Positions 11,376 through 23,549 of a stretch of DNA of 64,000 nucleotides are shown here, piece by piece (positions within the stretch are counted from its first letter, which is position 1; every line of letters begins with the position of its first letter). Source of the DNA: Anas platyrhynchos. Lineage: Eukaryota > Chordata > Aves > Anseriformes > Anatidae. The position numbers and the translations under genes are program-made. The notes beneath the pieces are model-generated. The model had not been told where the DNA came from. It worked only from the letters and a program-made list of their open reading frames with translations, and made no database searches. Where the stretch lies: the NCBI RefSeq assembly GCF_047663525.1, contig NC_092611.1:3013001-3077000 (forward strand). Reading direction: 5' to 3'.

Positions 11376-14300
11376 AAAGGGTTTTGTTGCTTTCTTTTTA
11401 TACTTGGGTTTTGTACAAATTGGGGCCGACAGCCCATTGCTATGGAAACTGTTCCTTCTGCTCAAGTCAATTAAAACCTTGATTGAGTAACCCCGTTGGT
11501 GTGGTGTTTTTACCAGACACGTAGCAGTGGTCTGCGCTCCTCCGGGGCTGCGGGAGGGAGTGGAAGCATTTGGGCAGGAGGGTCTGCACACATCCATCTT
11601 CTCCACCCAGAAGCCTGGCCAGCAAATGTGGGGCTGGTGAAAAAACCAAAGATGGTTCCAAGGAAGGCCACTGTCCTTGGAAGGCTTCACTTCTCTCCCA
11701 TGGGCTCACCCCTGGGAACAGGATTTCAGCTTTCCTGGGGCTGGAAGGGCTTTACTGCTCCAAGTGAATGACTAAATCGAGTCCTCGCCCCTGCCGGCCA
11801 GATGCCATGGGCTCCGTGGAAGGCAAAAGTGACTTGTCTGATCCCTGGCCTCCGAGCCATCACTTCTAAGCTGCTAATTAATCATACGTACAGCTTAAAT
11901 GAGCTCACTTGAAAGGGCAGCCCCTCCCTGACACAGGCTGCTCAAGGGTTCGCTCAGATTCCTCAGCACGCTCAATTAAAAAATACTGCTACTCCTGTTC
12001 CTCCTCCCACCAGGGTGGTGAATCCCTCCTGTGGCCACGGGGTCCAGGGAAGGAGCCTCCAGAGCCGGCCATGTGGCCGAACAGAGAACCGGGCTGGTGT
12101 CCAAGCTGTGGTGTTCCCAGGGGGCTGCATCTCCCCGGGAAGTGCTCTGGGAGGAGCTCCTGCAGGTGAGGAACGTGGGGTGCGAGCTGCTTGTCCTGCC
12201 CGCCCAGCCACCAGCTCCTCAGCATCTTCCAGGCACAAACCTCGGACAGCCTCACGAGTTCTTGCTGCCCGAGAGGGCTCTGGTTTCTGGTCCGTGGCTA
12301 ACTCGGGAGGTAATTACAGGAATTGTGTTGCTGTCTATCCTGGTTATTTACTCCTTGCAGCACACCACGGAGGTCTCGGGTTTGTTGTTGTTATTATTTT
12401 TCTCACCCCTTACCTCTGGGGGGAAAAATAGATGCAATTTGTTGTTTCCAGGGCTGCTCTGTGTGCCACACAGCACTGCCTTGCAATGGGGTGGTCCAGA
12501 GCCTGATTGCAAGTAGCATCACAAGAGATGCCCACGGCTTTGTTCTCATCTGATTAATAAAAATTCAGGTCAGGCAGTTCCCTGGTACCTTTTAGCAGCA
12601 GGGAGAAGCACAGCATCTGAATGCAGCCGGCTCTTGTCGGATTTGCTTATTTCTCTGCAAAAATGCGGCATGTGGCAAGAAAGCTGGAGTGACCTCTGAG
12701 TGGGGTTTCCTTCGTGTTACTCACAGACCCACCCATCTCCTGCAGCCTGGGCAAAGCAGAGCATGTCTCTGCTTGGGCCAGAGTTGATTTAGGAACCAAA
12801 GAGCTGCCACAGCAGCACATCTGGAGGTGGTTGTCGTGGTTGACTGTCCCCTAGTTCTTTGCATCCCTGCGTTTCAAGTTGTTGAGGAAAAGGGATGGTT
12901 TTTCCCCATGTGTTCCGGACACCAGAGCAGTTTCTGTTCCAAGGTTGGGCAGCTCTCAGTACCTGTGGGTCAAGGAACCCCGCAGGCCAGCGCAGGCACG
13001 GAGATGGTTAAACAACAGATGGGATGAGTCCGGCATCCAGGAAGCATCCCTGGGGTCCTGTTCTGCAGGTATTAAAAAAAGCTGCCTTGAAAATAGACTT
13101 GGAGGACTGCACCAGGCGACGGAGAAGCACATCTTCCACAGACCATCTGCCTGCTCCCGCTGGGGATGGAGGTGGCGGCGAGAAGCGGTGCCTGGTGCTC
13201 TGCTGGGCAGGAGCTCAGGGCAGAGCTCGCTCTGCGCCCCGCAGCCGAGCCGGGACGGTGGCGACGGGCGCCCGCGTTCCTCCTGCTGCCGCCCCCAGCT
13301 GCAGGGCCGCGAGGGGCAGGGGGCACGGGGACAGAGCTGGATTGTGCTGGGCATGAATCGCCCCATTCTTGTGCGTCTCGAGCAGATGCCGGGAGCCTGG
13401 TGGAGGGCATCTCCCTCCTGCTTTAATAGATCCGCGCTTGCTGGTGCGCCCGTCTCCCCAGATAGACTGCAGTCTCCTGCCTGCTTCCCAACCCCTCAGC
13501 TCCAAGCCGCCTCTAAGCCCACAGGCGTGCTGGGCCCAGAGCTGTGATTTCAGGGTCCAGGCTGGCACACCTGCACTTGCACGGCCTCAGCAGCGTGCAC
13601 AGCCTCACACGTGCTTGGACTTTTTGGGGTGTTAAGGATGAGGTGGGGTTTTCCCCCCCTAGGGAGCAGCAAAGCTTTGGTTTGAGGGCACAAGGCACAG
13701 CTGCGTGGGATGGGGAGGTGTTGGTGGGGACGGGTGGGCAGCAGCTGCGGTGCCGGAGATGTCCCCCTACCATCCTCCAGCCCACACGTCTGCGGGGCAA
13801 GGAAAAGTCTGGTTATTCACAGCCTCAGCCTGGGCATTTTCTAAACCCTTTTAATGATGTGATTTCCTCTGGACCTTTGAACAGCTTTGAACTGGGCGAT
13901 ACGGAGCACATTACAAATTCACTTCTCCACCAGCCAGGATTTTATATTTTTTTGCCTTTCTCCTTTAAATCACTCAGCACTGATCATGCTGAATTAATCT
14001 AACTGGCAATTTATCCTTTCCGCTCTTTGTAAATTAAATATTAGGGCAGGGTGCAGTCATTAGCAATGACTAACTACCCAGCAAACACTTGTGGCATTCT
14101 GCTAACCCAGCAAATCCCTTTCCAAAAACGTGTATTTTCTAGTGGGAGAGCAGCATTGCGCGGTGCTCCCAAACGATGGTTCATGTTTTATTATGACAAG
14201 CTGGCTTTAAAACGCATCATCTGCTTGAGGCAATCGCTGCTCCCTCGGGTTGCTTTGGGTGGGTGCTGCTGCTAACACCCCGCTGCTCCCTGCCTCCTGT

Positions 14301-16440
14301 GGTGTCCGGGTGCGGATGCTTTGGCCAGACCTTGCTTTTGGCTGTCCCCAAGGGGCTCTCCATCAGGAGATGCAAGCGGGCAGCACGAGCAGAGCAGCCC
14401 CGCTGCCCTGCGGCATGCTCAGCGGTTGCCCCGAGGCCCCATGGATGTGGGTGGGGGAAAGATCCTCCTCCTTGCAGGGATACACCTTGGTCGTGCCAAT
14501 GTCGTGCTACCAGACCAGAATATTCCAAGGAAAGGCATGAGATGATGGGACGAGAGCTCCAGATGAGCCCCTGAGGCCCTGTTGGACCGTGCTGGCAGTC
14601 CCCAGCACTGCATGGAGCCGTGCGTCCACTTGTGGCTTTCCCAGCACAGCTGTGCTTGTGCCACTCACGTCCCATTCCTGCTGGAAATATGAGGGCCCTT
14701 GTGACCCCATCCTTCACCTTCTGCCACTGTCTGGCCAAAACATCCGTGCTGGCTGCAAGGGACAAGGCAGCTTTTTCATCTCTAACATTTTGCAGCGACC
14801 TGGCTTCCCTTGGGGGCACATCATGCCGCTGTCATGCCCCTCGGCACAGGCAGGCTTGCCAGGAACCGGCGAGGGCTGGGAAGCGATGGAAAAAACCTGG
14901 AGCTCAGCATCAGCACAGCTTTTCTCCCAGCCTCAGAGAAGCCTCATGCAGGTCAAGATCTCAGCATGAGAGCACAGCAGCTGAATGGAACCACGTTGCC
15001 AGTGCCAAAATCAGAGGCTGTTGCTGTTTCTCCTCCCTGGACAAGGCAGTGCCTGCAGACAGAGGCCAGCACGCCGAGATGGACCCACAGCCACCAGCAT
15101 CAGGGGGATGGAGCTGGGGACCAGCAGGCTCAAGACTATCCTGGGAAGCGAAGCTTTGCAGCCGTGATCCTCTTTTAATATTCTGTCTTGGGGGCATGGT
15201 AAAAATAGACATTTGGGATGCATTATTATTGCTGGAGTTTTATTGAACGCTGTTTATTGTTTTCAGATGCAATAAACCTAGCAGGGGAACCCAAGAGACT
15301 GATGGATCTAAATATTCTTCAAGCAAGTCCCAGCTCCCCTGCTGGGCTGCGGCCCCAATAATTACCCCCGGATCAGTTGCAAGCCGATGGTAATTAAGGC
15401 ACAATTATGGATGGCTTGGCTGTTACCATTGGAAAAAGCCTCCCTGGGTGAATCCACCTTGTTGGATCAATTCTCACCATGAAGATAACCCCGTTGCCAC
15501 ATGTGCTGAGACACACAGCATGCGGGGAGTAAGTGGCTTAGGGCATAATGCACGTGTCCTACCAGAAGTTACCTGGGTGCTGCTGGGCTCAGTGGAAGCA
15601 AGCACTGCTGGTGATAATCAGCAGGGAATCAAGGCAGCCGTGGTGGCTGCAGCATTTGGCGGTCACATCTTCATGGTCTCTTAATTTATCCCCTTGCTCT
15701 TCCATTTTCCAAAATTGTATTTTTTTTTTCCCATTGGTGTTGGCTGTTTTCTGAGACAGCAGAGAAGGAGGTAAGGCTGCTCTTCAAATATTGATGCTGT
15801 TGCTCAGTTAGCCCTGGCAACATTAGTGCTGTCAGCTCAGCAGGTGAGCTTTTATCAGTGAGCGTGGTTGGCCCTAGACACATTGGTCTTCAGATGGAGA
15901 CGTTGCCTCAAAGCTTTGGCCTCTTTCTGGACCTTGTGATAAAGAGGAATAAACTTTGCTGGGTTGCACCCTGCCTGCTGGCAGCCTGTGCTCCAGAGCC
16001 AACAGTCCGGGTTATTGTCCATTTGGAAATCAGCATTAATATTGCTGATTGTCTCAGGGATTACAGGCCTGGCAAAAACAGCCGGTGCTGAGCTCGGCGT
16101 GCTGCTGGGGACCCGGCAAGGCAGGGATGGACGGGACGGATCCCAGCGGGCGCAGTTTGCTGCTCATTGCGGGGCCTTCCCACAGGGGAACGAGTTTCTC
16201 TGCAGGATAACAAACGCTGCTGCTTCACCGGCGGCCCTTACACGTGTGATTTGGGGTGCGGGGGGTGACCAGGCTGGGTAGATCTGAGCATCCCACAGCC
16301 CCTTCGCTTCGCGTGCCAAACGCGTTTGGGCACCGCCGTAAATCCCGAGGGCGGGCAGCCCCGCCTGCTTAATTTTTGGGCTGCTGGGGGTGATGGGGTG
16401 GTGGTGGTGGTGGTGGGGTTGGGGGGGGGGGGATGAACAC
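11376..16440. other. Intergenic region between DCPS and ST3GAL4
   Basis: About 5 kb with no recognisable protein exon. It holds a small CpG-dense patch at about 13160-13330. AT-rich, developmental-looking patches (many ATTAAT/TAATTA words) lie at 13840-14060 and 15170-15420. An isolated AATAAA near 12555 is not linked to any visible gene. Confidence 0.6.
16396..16432 (+). repeat. GTG-rich / poly-G simple repeat
   Basis: A run of ggt/gtg triplets (about six) followed by a G12 tract, at the upstream edge of the CpG island. It is likely length-polymorphic and difficult to assemble. Confidence 0.8.
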
Positions 16441-17300
16441 ACCCTCCCCTTTTCAGGCCACCCCCAAAGCTCGTGGGGAGCCGCTCGGCGCCTCCAGGCG
16501 CGCACGGGGAGGGGACCGCGGGCAGCATCCCCGCACCGGCCTCTGCCGGCGGCCCCCCCCCCGCTTCCCCCCGCCTCTTCCCTCCCTCCGCCCCTCAGCC
16601 GAGACCAGCTCTGTGCGCAAGCGTGCCCGGGCCCCCCCCGCAGCCCAGCCCCGGCTTAACTCCGCTCCCCCCCCCCGCCCTGCCCGCTGCGGAGCCCGGC
16701 ACCCCCCGGCCGCCCCATGGTGAGTCTGCAGCGGGGGGCTTGGGGTTGGAGGGGGGGACACACGCTGGGGCTGGGGGGGGGGCTGAGGTGTGGGGAGATC
16801 CCACCCGGTCCTACCGGCCCCCCCCTCCCCTTTTCTGTGTGAAAACACAGCGCTGAAGGCGCTGCGAAAGGCTGCGGCTGAGCTCTGCCCCATTGCGCCT
16901 GCTGTAGAGGTGAGGGGGGCCGGGGGGGCGGCTGGGGGGGCTTTGGGGTGCCGGGAGGGGGGGGGTTGCGATGCAGGAAGCCCCCACCGCTGCTGGGTGG
17001 GCGTGCGGGCAGCCGGCGATGCCAGCAGCAAAGCCCCAGCAGCCCCCTCAGTGCTGGAAGGCGAGAAGGCGGCTGCATTTGATTCGCTTTTAAATTTATT
17101 TTCGAAGTGTTTTCTCCTTATGGAAGTAGTGCCTGAGCGTGGCTTGGCGCCCAGGTGCGATGGAAGCCGGATCGCGTGCCCGATGCTGGCGGCAGGGAGA
17201 GCGAAGCGAAGCGATGCCTTGCGTTGTGCTCGCCATGCCCAGGGCAGCGGCCCCCGCCCCGGCCAAGCAGCGCCCCGCATGAAAAGCCCTGGGCCAGGCT
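16440..17300 (+). promoter_or_regulatory. ST3GAL4: CpG island, probable ST3GAL4 promoter
   Basis: Very GC-rich sequence with frequent CpG and several GC-box-like CCGCCC/CCCCGCCC words, sharply different from the flanks. No TATA box is evident. It lies upstream of the ST3GAL4 coding exons on the same strand and contains a strong GTGAGT donor at 16720. By family knowledge ST3GAL4 uses CpG-rich, TATA-less promoters with 5'UTR exons. The transcription start cannot be placed by eye. Confidence 0.65.
16600..16719 (+). CDS. ST3GAL4: Candidate ST3GAL4 first exon, ending in ATG flush with the donor
   Basis: Only the 3' boundary is supported. ATG 16717-16719 is followed directly by donor gtgagt (16720-16725). 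If spliced to the exon at 35360, translation would run ATG-GTG-ACC..., in frame with the sialyltransferase, adding M plus 14 residues before the Met at 35402. The upstream limit is arbitrary. The Kozak context has C at -3 and would gain G at +4 from the next exon. It could instead be a purely 5'UTR exon, with initiation at 35402 or 35423. Confidence 0.4.
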
Positions 17301-19018
17301 CTGGATGGACATCCCGATGTGCTGCTTCCAAGGAAAACAAACAAACCAACCAACCAACCAGCCCTGGAAACCGCGAGATGTCTGTCTGACATCTCTCAGC
17401 GCTGGTTTCGGAGGGTACTTGCAGTAGTGATGCCAGGGCACTTTTGGCGCAGGTCCTTGGGGTTTCCGTGCGAGTGCACAGCCTGTGCCCTGCAGGTGAG
17501 GCAGCATTTGGGGGGCTCTGCTTCTCACCGCCCCCCGGCTGGGGTTTGGTGCTGCTCCAAAATGCTCCTGGCTGCCCCATGGAGGGGAGGACACAGCTGG
17601 CAGCCACCCAACACGCTGGGGATGGAGAGAGCTTGGTGCCGGCCCTGGGCTTTGCTCTGCCCATAATGCTAGCGCAGCAGCGTGGGCTGAATGTGATCTG
17701 TTTAGGCAGCTGAAGCCTTTTCCCACCCCTCAGCATCCTCCGTCCGTACAGCCTGGGATCTGCAGCTGGTGGCCGTGCTCCAGCAGTGCCTCCTGCCCAG
17801 TGACCCCAAAGTCACATCCCCATGCGCCCAGGGCTTGGATGCTGCGAAACCCCATCCTGCCCCATCGTGTGTGCCTGTTCTGCAGGGAGGGCTCGTTCCC
17901 GTCAGGACGTGGGGATGCTTGCTCCAAAAGCAGCAGAAAAACAACCAGTGGGACTTTTGGCCACCGAGCTTTCACCATCAGGTCTTTTGCTGCGTGAGCT
18001 GAAGCGGTTTCATTGTTCTCAGGAGCCTGGAGTGGAGAACAAAGGAAATCTTCCTCCGGGGGCTTTTGTTTGTGCTCCTTCGTAGGTTCCTTAGCTGGGA
18101 TGTAATGCATCTGGCCCAGGAAGCCTCGTGGCGTTGCCTTGCTTTCGCTGCCCAGGTCGTGGAGCTGGCGAGGGGCTGATGCTCAGTGTGTGGCACCTGG
18201 CCCTCGGGCTGCTGGTGGCTCTGGTCCTCCCCTCATCATGGTAGATGGTGTGGGATGAGCTAATTAATGCCTGGTGGCGGAGCTTTAGGGAAAGCCCTGC
18301 TGAATTTACCTATCCTCTCAGATGGGTGGCTCTGCCAGGATCTCCCTCCTACAGCTCCCCAAGATAAAGAGGCTTTCAGCCGAGCAGACTGATTAAATCA
18401 CAGACTGTCAGCCGCCTTCGCTGAGGCTTCACGTGGTGGCAAGTGGCTGTGCAGTGACACGGGATGCCCCATGCAAACCCCTGTCCAGATGCAAAACCGA
18501 CGGATCTGATGGTTTAAGGACACGTCCAAGCTGTAACGAACTCCTGGCGTCATTACGAGCTGTAGCTTGGGAGCAGCGTGGCTTGCTGGACTCTTCCTAA
18601 CCCTTGTGCTTAATTATCTACATCATTAGAGGCTGCTTTCTCCTCCAGCTCCGGGCAACAATTTAATAGCAACTGCTACAGCAATGTGCTGAATCCCACA
18701 AGGATAGAGGGTAATGGCTCTGTAAATGTAAATACGTGAGGAGGAACGCTGCTGGCACAGGCAGGGCTCTGTCAGTGTTAACATCGCCTGCAGGCTGCCA
18801 CCGAGAGCTGTGCGCGGGGCAGGGACTGCCAGTGACTGCAGCATCCTTCCAGCCCTGCGTGCCTTCCGTCTGTCAAGGGAAAGCCCCTATTTAAGTCCTT
18901 TTACGACTTCGGAATGACCGTACTGATGTCATCAAGCCTGGATTTTTCCCGCTTGTGTCTTTCCTATGTTTACAACCCGCGTGTGCGGTGGTGGGAAGCC
19001 CGGCGGCTCCCATCGGGA

Positions 19019-19050
19019 TGAGGAGCCCTTCCCATAGGAAGGGCTCCTCA
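19019..19050. other. Perfect 14-bp inverted repeat, 4-nt loop
   Basis: The arms TGAGGAGCCCTTCC (19019-19032) and GGAAGGGCTCCTCA (19037-19050) are exact reverse complements around the loop CATA. GGG and CCC just outside can extend the stem across a small internal mismatch. It could fold as RNA on either strand; no function is known. Confidence 0.85.
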
Positions 19051-19664
19051 CGTCCCACACGTCCCTTTGGCACGTGTCCCCTGCCTGAGCCCAGTGATGC
19101 TCATTCACACGGTTCCACAGGGCCCGGCCCCGACGTTGCAGTGAGAAGAGGAAATGGTTTTACCGGTCACACCACTATCTGCAACTTCTCGTTCTCGTTT
19201 TCCTTTGAACTCAGCTCCCCACTTTACTCTTGCACTGCTTGGATGCTTTGCACAGTTTCTTTCCTTCGGCTGCAGCCCCCGGGGAAGCGTGTGTTTGTTG
19301 TGTGTTTTCTAGGAAAATCCTACGTCTTCTTGGAGGTGGGGGGGGAGGGCCAGTCCCTGCTAATCTCTTGTGTTTCCAGCTGCTGACCCCTTGCGTGTGA
19401 CCGTGGATGGGGTTGGAAGTTTCCTCTGAGAAAGCAAGGGGCAGCTGGATGCGGCCGTGGCGGTGCTGCCGGGTGTGCTCGGTGCAGGAGCGAGCCCCTG
19501 GCTGCTCTCACTGACCTTACTTTGGACTCGCTGCCAGCTGGGGCTTTGCTGAGCAAAGCCAAGGGGCTCCGACCTGCTGTGGGTGAAGGAGGCGCAAGGA
19601 GGGAGGTGGAGCAGGGTGCAGGTGGGGTCAGCATCACTTCAGTGAGGTGCTTGGGGGTTTTCCA

Positions 19665-19690
19665 AATGCCCAAACCTTCGTTTGGGCATT
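19665..19690. other. Perfect 10-bp inverted repeat, 6-nt loop
   Basis: The arms AATGCCCAAA and TTTGGGCATT flank the loop CCTTCG. This is the second strong hairpin within 700 bp in the same intron. No function is known. Confidence 0.8.
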
Positions 19691-21450
19691 CTCTTACATG
19701 CCACTTGCATGCCTCTTACACATCGTCTTCCATGCTGCTTCTTTCTGCAATGTGGGCGTGGGTGTCAGCACAGCTCCAGGCGTTGTGTTTATTTTATTTT
19801 TTACATTTTTTAAGGTGCAGATCTACATGCTAGCCATGTAGAAAGGCATGACTGAGGTGCCTTGGTTGGTTCATTGAGCATTGGCTGCTGCAGTGGGGCT
19901 GGGGCCCCTACTGAGGTGCGGGGACCTGTGCCGGGTCCTCTTGTACCCCGTGTCGGTCGATGCCCCGAAGTGGCCAGGGGATCTGGTGCTGCCCGGGGAC
20001 GTGGGCTCGGAGGTCCAAGCACTGAGAGCAAGCTGGGGCCGGGGGAGCAGCCGGCAGGACTTCTGCAGGCAGTGCCATCGCCTTCGGCTATCCTAAGGGC
20101 TAGGAGCCGGCCACCTTGCAGGAATTGGGGCACCCTCGCTTCTGGTGCAGTCGTGGTTGTTTTAAGGGATGCCGAGCTGGGGGAGGACCCTCTGACACCA
20201 TGCCTGCAAAGTTATATCAACAAATGTAGACTTCTTCCTTTTCTTTTCTTTCTTTTTTCTTGGCGGGCAAATCAGGGAGCACAGAACCACCCCAAATCAC
20301 ACCGCTGCGTCCAGGTAGGAGTGAGATGGGCGCCGGCTGCCTTTTGTAGTGGTTTGTTGCTGTTTGCAGGCTTAAAACTGCGCGAAGCCCTCTTGTTGCT
20401 GGCTCTCTGAAGGAGGCTTGAACCTGAGCTCACGCCGTTGGAATTCCCCGCTGTGCCGGGAGAGGCTCCTCGCCTCCAATCGCTTCCAGATGCCGTTTCC
20501 ACTCCTTCAGCTGTTCCTCTTGCAAAATGTCTCCGGCCACCCCTCCCCAAGCTGCTGGTGGTGCTGGGGCCGGGCTCAGCGTCCCCGGTGTGCAGGGACA
20601 CGTTGGCTGAGCCCAGCGCCAAGCTCCCTGCCCTTGGCTCATTGGGGTGCTGGGATGAGCCCCTCGGGCTGCGGAGCCCTGAGTCAGACCCTGCTCTGCG
20701 GCTTACGCCAGGGCTGGGGCTGTAAAGCTGCTTCCGAAATTTCTGTCTCCTGCTGGAAGTGAGTGCTGCTGAGGAGGGGGCTTTGCTCCGCTGGGAGGTG
20801 CGGGGTTGCCGCCGGCGTTGTGCTGGGTTTCACAGCCCCAGGACGATGCTGTCCCCTTCCCCGCGTGCCCACCGCCGCAGTGACACTCGATGGGCGGCGC
20901 GGTGCTGGCGGGGATGCAGCTGAGTGCAGGCGGAGGGAGAGAGCCAGGCACCCTCTGCTAAGTAAATGCACCGGGCATGTTCCCAAAGCACGGAAATGTG
21001 GGCAGGGGCTGTGATCCCAGGCTGGCCGAGCCCTCTCCCTGCCGGCCTGCCAGCTGGGCATAGTTTTAATTTCCTTTTAAAAACACGAGCTGGGCTGGAG
21101 GCCGGGGCTGGAGGAAGGCAGTGGTCTGCCTGCAGCCGAGGCGCCACGGCTGGGGCTGGCTGCGTCCCTGCTGGGGATTTGTCACCGCAGAGACGCCGGC
21201 ACGGAGATGGGGACTGAGGTTCTGGTGGCACGCTGGGGCTGGGGGCAGCACCGTGGTGCCTGCCCCAGGGCATTTGTTGCGCTTTGGGGTACAAGGGGAG
21301 GGTGACCGGGGAGGATGAGCGTCTTCCCATCTTGCTGGGGGTGTTTGGGGCTCCCTGCCTCTCCTTCTTGCCGTCCTCAGCCCTGTTTCACCCCTGGCAG
21401 TTTTGGGGGAGGGAATGATAGTGAGGGAGAGGAACCAAGTCCACCCTGAG

Positions 21451-21478
21451 TTATTTTTATTTATTTATTTATTTTTGT
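21451..21478 (+). repeat. (TTTA)n simple repeat
   Basis: About six tetranucleotide units with minor interruption in an otherwise GC-rich intron. Confidence 0.85.
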
Positions 21479-23525
21479 GATGGCAAGCAGAGGGGGCACC
21501 GATTTGAGGTTTTGCTGGGGAACTGGAAGTTTTTGCAAAATGGAAAAATCCTCCTGGGGGTGGAACTGACCCCACAGCCCCTGCTTGTCCAGAAACCAGG
21601 CTGAGACCCCCTGCCCGCAGGGCGCACGTGCCAGCCGTGCCTCCAGCTCGCAGAGCTTCTCCAGCCCTGCAGCAGGGCAGGGAAATGCCAATGAATCATT
21701 GAGGATGCCTGATGTGGTTCCTCGTCCTGCTGCAAACTTGCATTTCTGGGATTTTGCTGATGGAAAACACGGCTCTTGGCCCTTTCCAGCTCTCTCCTGG
21801 ATTTTCTTTGCTGCATGGTGCCCGAAAGCCTCGAGCCCTGTTTGTTTTGCTCTAAAACTGCAGGCGAGCCCTTTGCTTCTCGGAGGGCTGAAGCGCCACC
21901 AATTCCCCGTTTGCTTTGGGTTTTGTCCCACGGCACACTCTCCCGTTTCAAGAGCCAAGCTGAAGAGCCTGCAGTCCTGCCAGGGACAGTTAAGCTGCTA
22001 ATAAAACAGTCTTTAATTGTGGTGATTGTAAGGAGATTATTTCCCTGGCCCGCGTTCAGCTCGGACAGTTGCTTTGTGTTGTCTCCCTTCCCTTGCAGCC
22101 AGGTTTTCCTCCCTGGGACATCGGGGCTGATTTTCCCTGGGGCATTCCTGTGCCGGGTTTATCTCTAGCTTTGGGGTGGCTGTGGTCCCTGGTTCCTCCA
22201 TGGTGTTTGTGGCTTTTGGGGTGCTGGCTATCCGCAGCATCCGTGCTGACCGGTTTCTCCATCCTCTGCCCTGCCTGCACACCCTCCCCAGGCACGTGGA
22301 GCTGGTTGAGCAATGCCATTGTCACCCTCCCTCCCTGGGGCAAGCCCAGTGCGCCCTGAGCTGGGTTGGCCCTATTCTGCATCCCCTTGGGATGTTGTGA
22401 CGCTGCTGGTCCAGGGTGTCCTCCATCTGCTCACCGAAAGGACCTGAGGGCCTCAGCATCCCTGTCCAGGAAGCACCTGAGGGTGCCAGTGGGGCTGCTT
22501 GTGTCCACCTGTGGCTTTTTGGAGGTGGCCAGGACCGTCCTGGCCACTTCCCTACCACTGGGTCACACCCAGGTGTATCAGAGGGCGTCCAGCTCCTCTC
22601 CACTTCCTTCCCTCTGTAGTGCAGGGGACATGGGGTCAGGCAACTCCCCATGCCAGGCTTGGGAAGCTGCAAGCTCAGATTTTGCACCTTCCATCCCTGA
22701 GCTGTGCCAGCGCCTCTTGATTTGTCCAGCCTGGGGTGTGCAGATGTGCGTGGAGCCACCCGCCCCCGGCGAGCACCAGGAGCTGGGCAGCTTCACACAG
22801 CGCAAAGACTGAGAGGGACTGGGGTGAGAGTGGTCGGGGGGACTGGGGGAGAACGGGAAGCAGGAAAAATGCCCTGAGAGAGGGGATGCGGGGGCATGTG
22901 ACGCCACCATGGACTGTCAAAAAGTGGAGAAAGAGAGAGACGGAGAGCACGGGGGTCGGGTGGGCTGTGGGACGTGGAGGTGGTGCCAGAGCTCGGGAGA
23001 ATGAAGGGAGGTGGGGGTTAAATGAAACGTTGCCTCCTCGCTGAATTAAGCTGGAGAACAAGGCGTCAGCACAGCCAGGAACTGCGCCAAGGGCTGGAAA
23101 GTCCTCGGGCCCATCCCTGTATGATAACCGCTGCGGCTTCCAAAAAAAAAAAAAGGAATGACAAAGAAAGGCCTGTCTCCATCCCCCGAACGTGTTGTGG
23201 CCTGGGCTGGTACCTGGGCTCTGGACCCCAGCCCATGTTCCCAGAGCAAGGCGCAGCTGCCGTGGAGCTGGGCTGCAGCTCTCCAGGCCTCATCGCTGTG
23301 TAATTAACAGTGTAGCTGCTTGATTCAATCTGCATTTACAAGTTAAATTGACAGATTATCTGTATTATGTAAATGCACATTTAAATCTTAATTATTTGCC
23401 TGGCTCTCCTCAATGCATTGGATGTCTGGAAATCAGCCGCTTTATGCTTGCTGGGTTGGGGATGTTCCTTGTGTGTAAGCACGGAGCTTTTCTAGGAAGC
23501 ATCTGCGTAGAAAACAAAAATAGTC

Positions 23526-23549
23526 TTTTTTTTTTTTTTTTTTTTTTTT
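23526..23549 (+). repeat. T24 homopolymer
   Basis: An uninterrupted run of 24 T. The minus-strand side upstream of the A tract is AT-rich but has no clear AATAAA, so a retroposed tail is not supported. Confidence 0.85.

Noticed and set aside
12550..12562. AATAAA in the intergenic region as a second DCPS poly(A) site
   Set aside because: It lies 1.2 kb beyond a canonical signal with a downstream GT-rich element, and no supporting downstream element is evident.
16453..17736. 427-codon minus-strand open frame over the CpG island
   Set aside because: Low-complexity Pro/Ala/Gly/Arg-rich translation caused by GC-rich DNA. It has no family resemblance, and the plus strand carries the promoter and first-exon signals.
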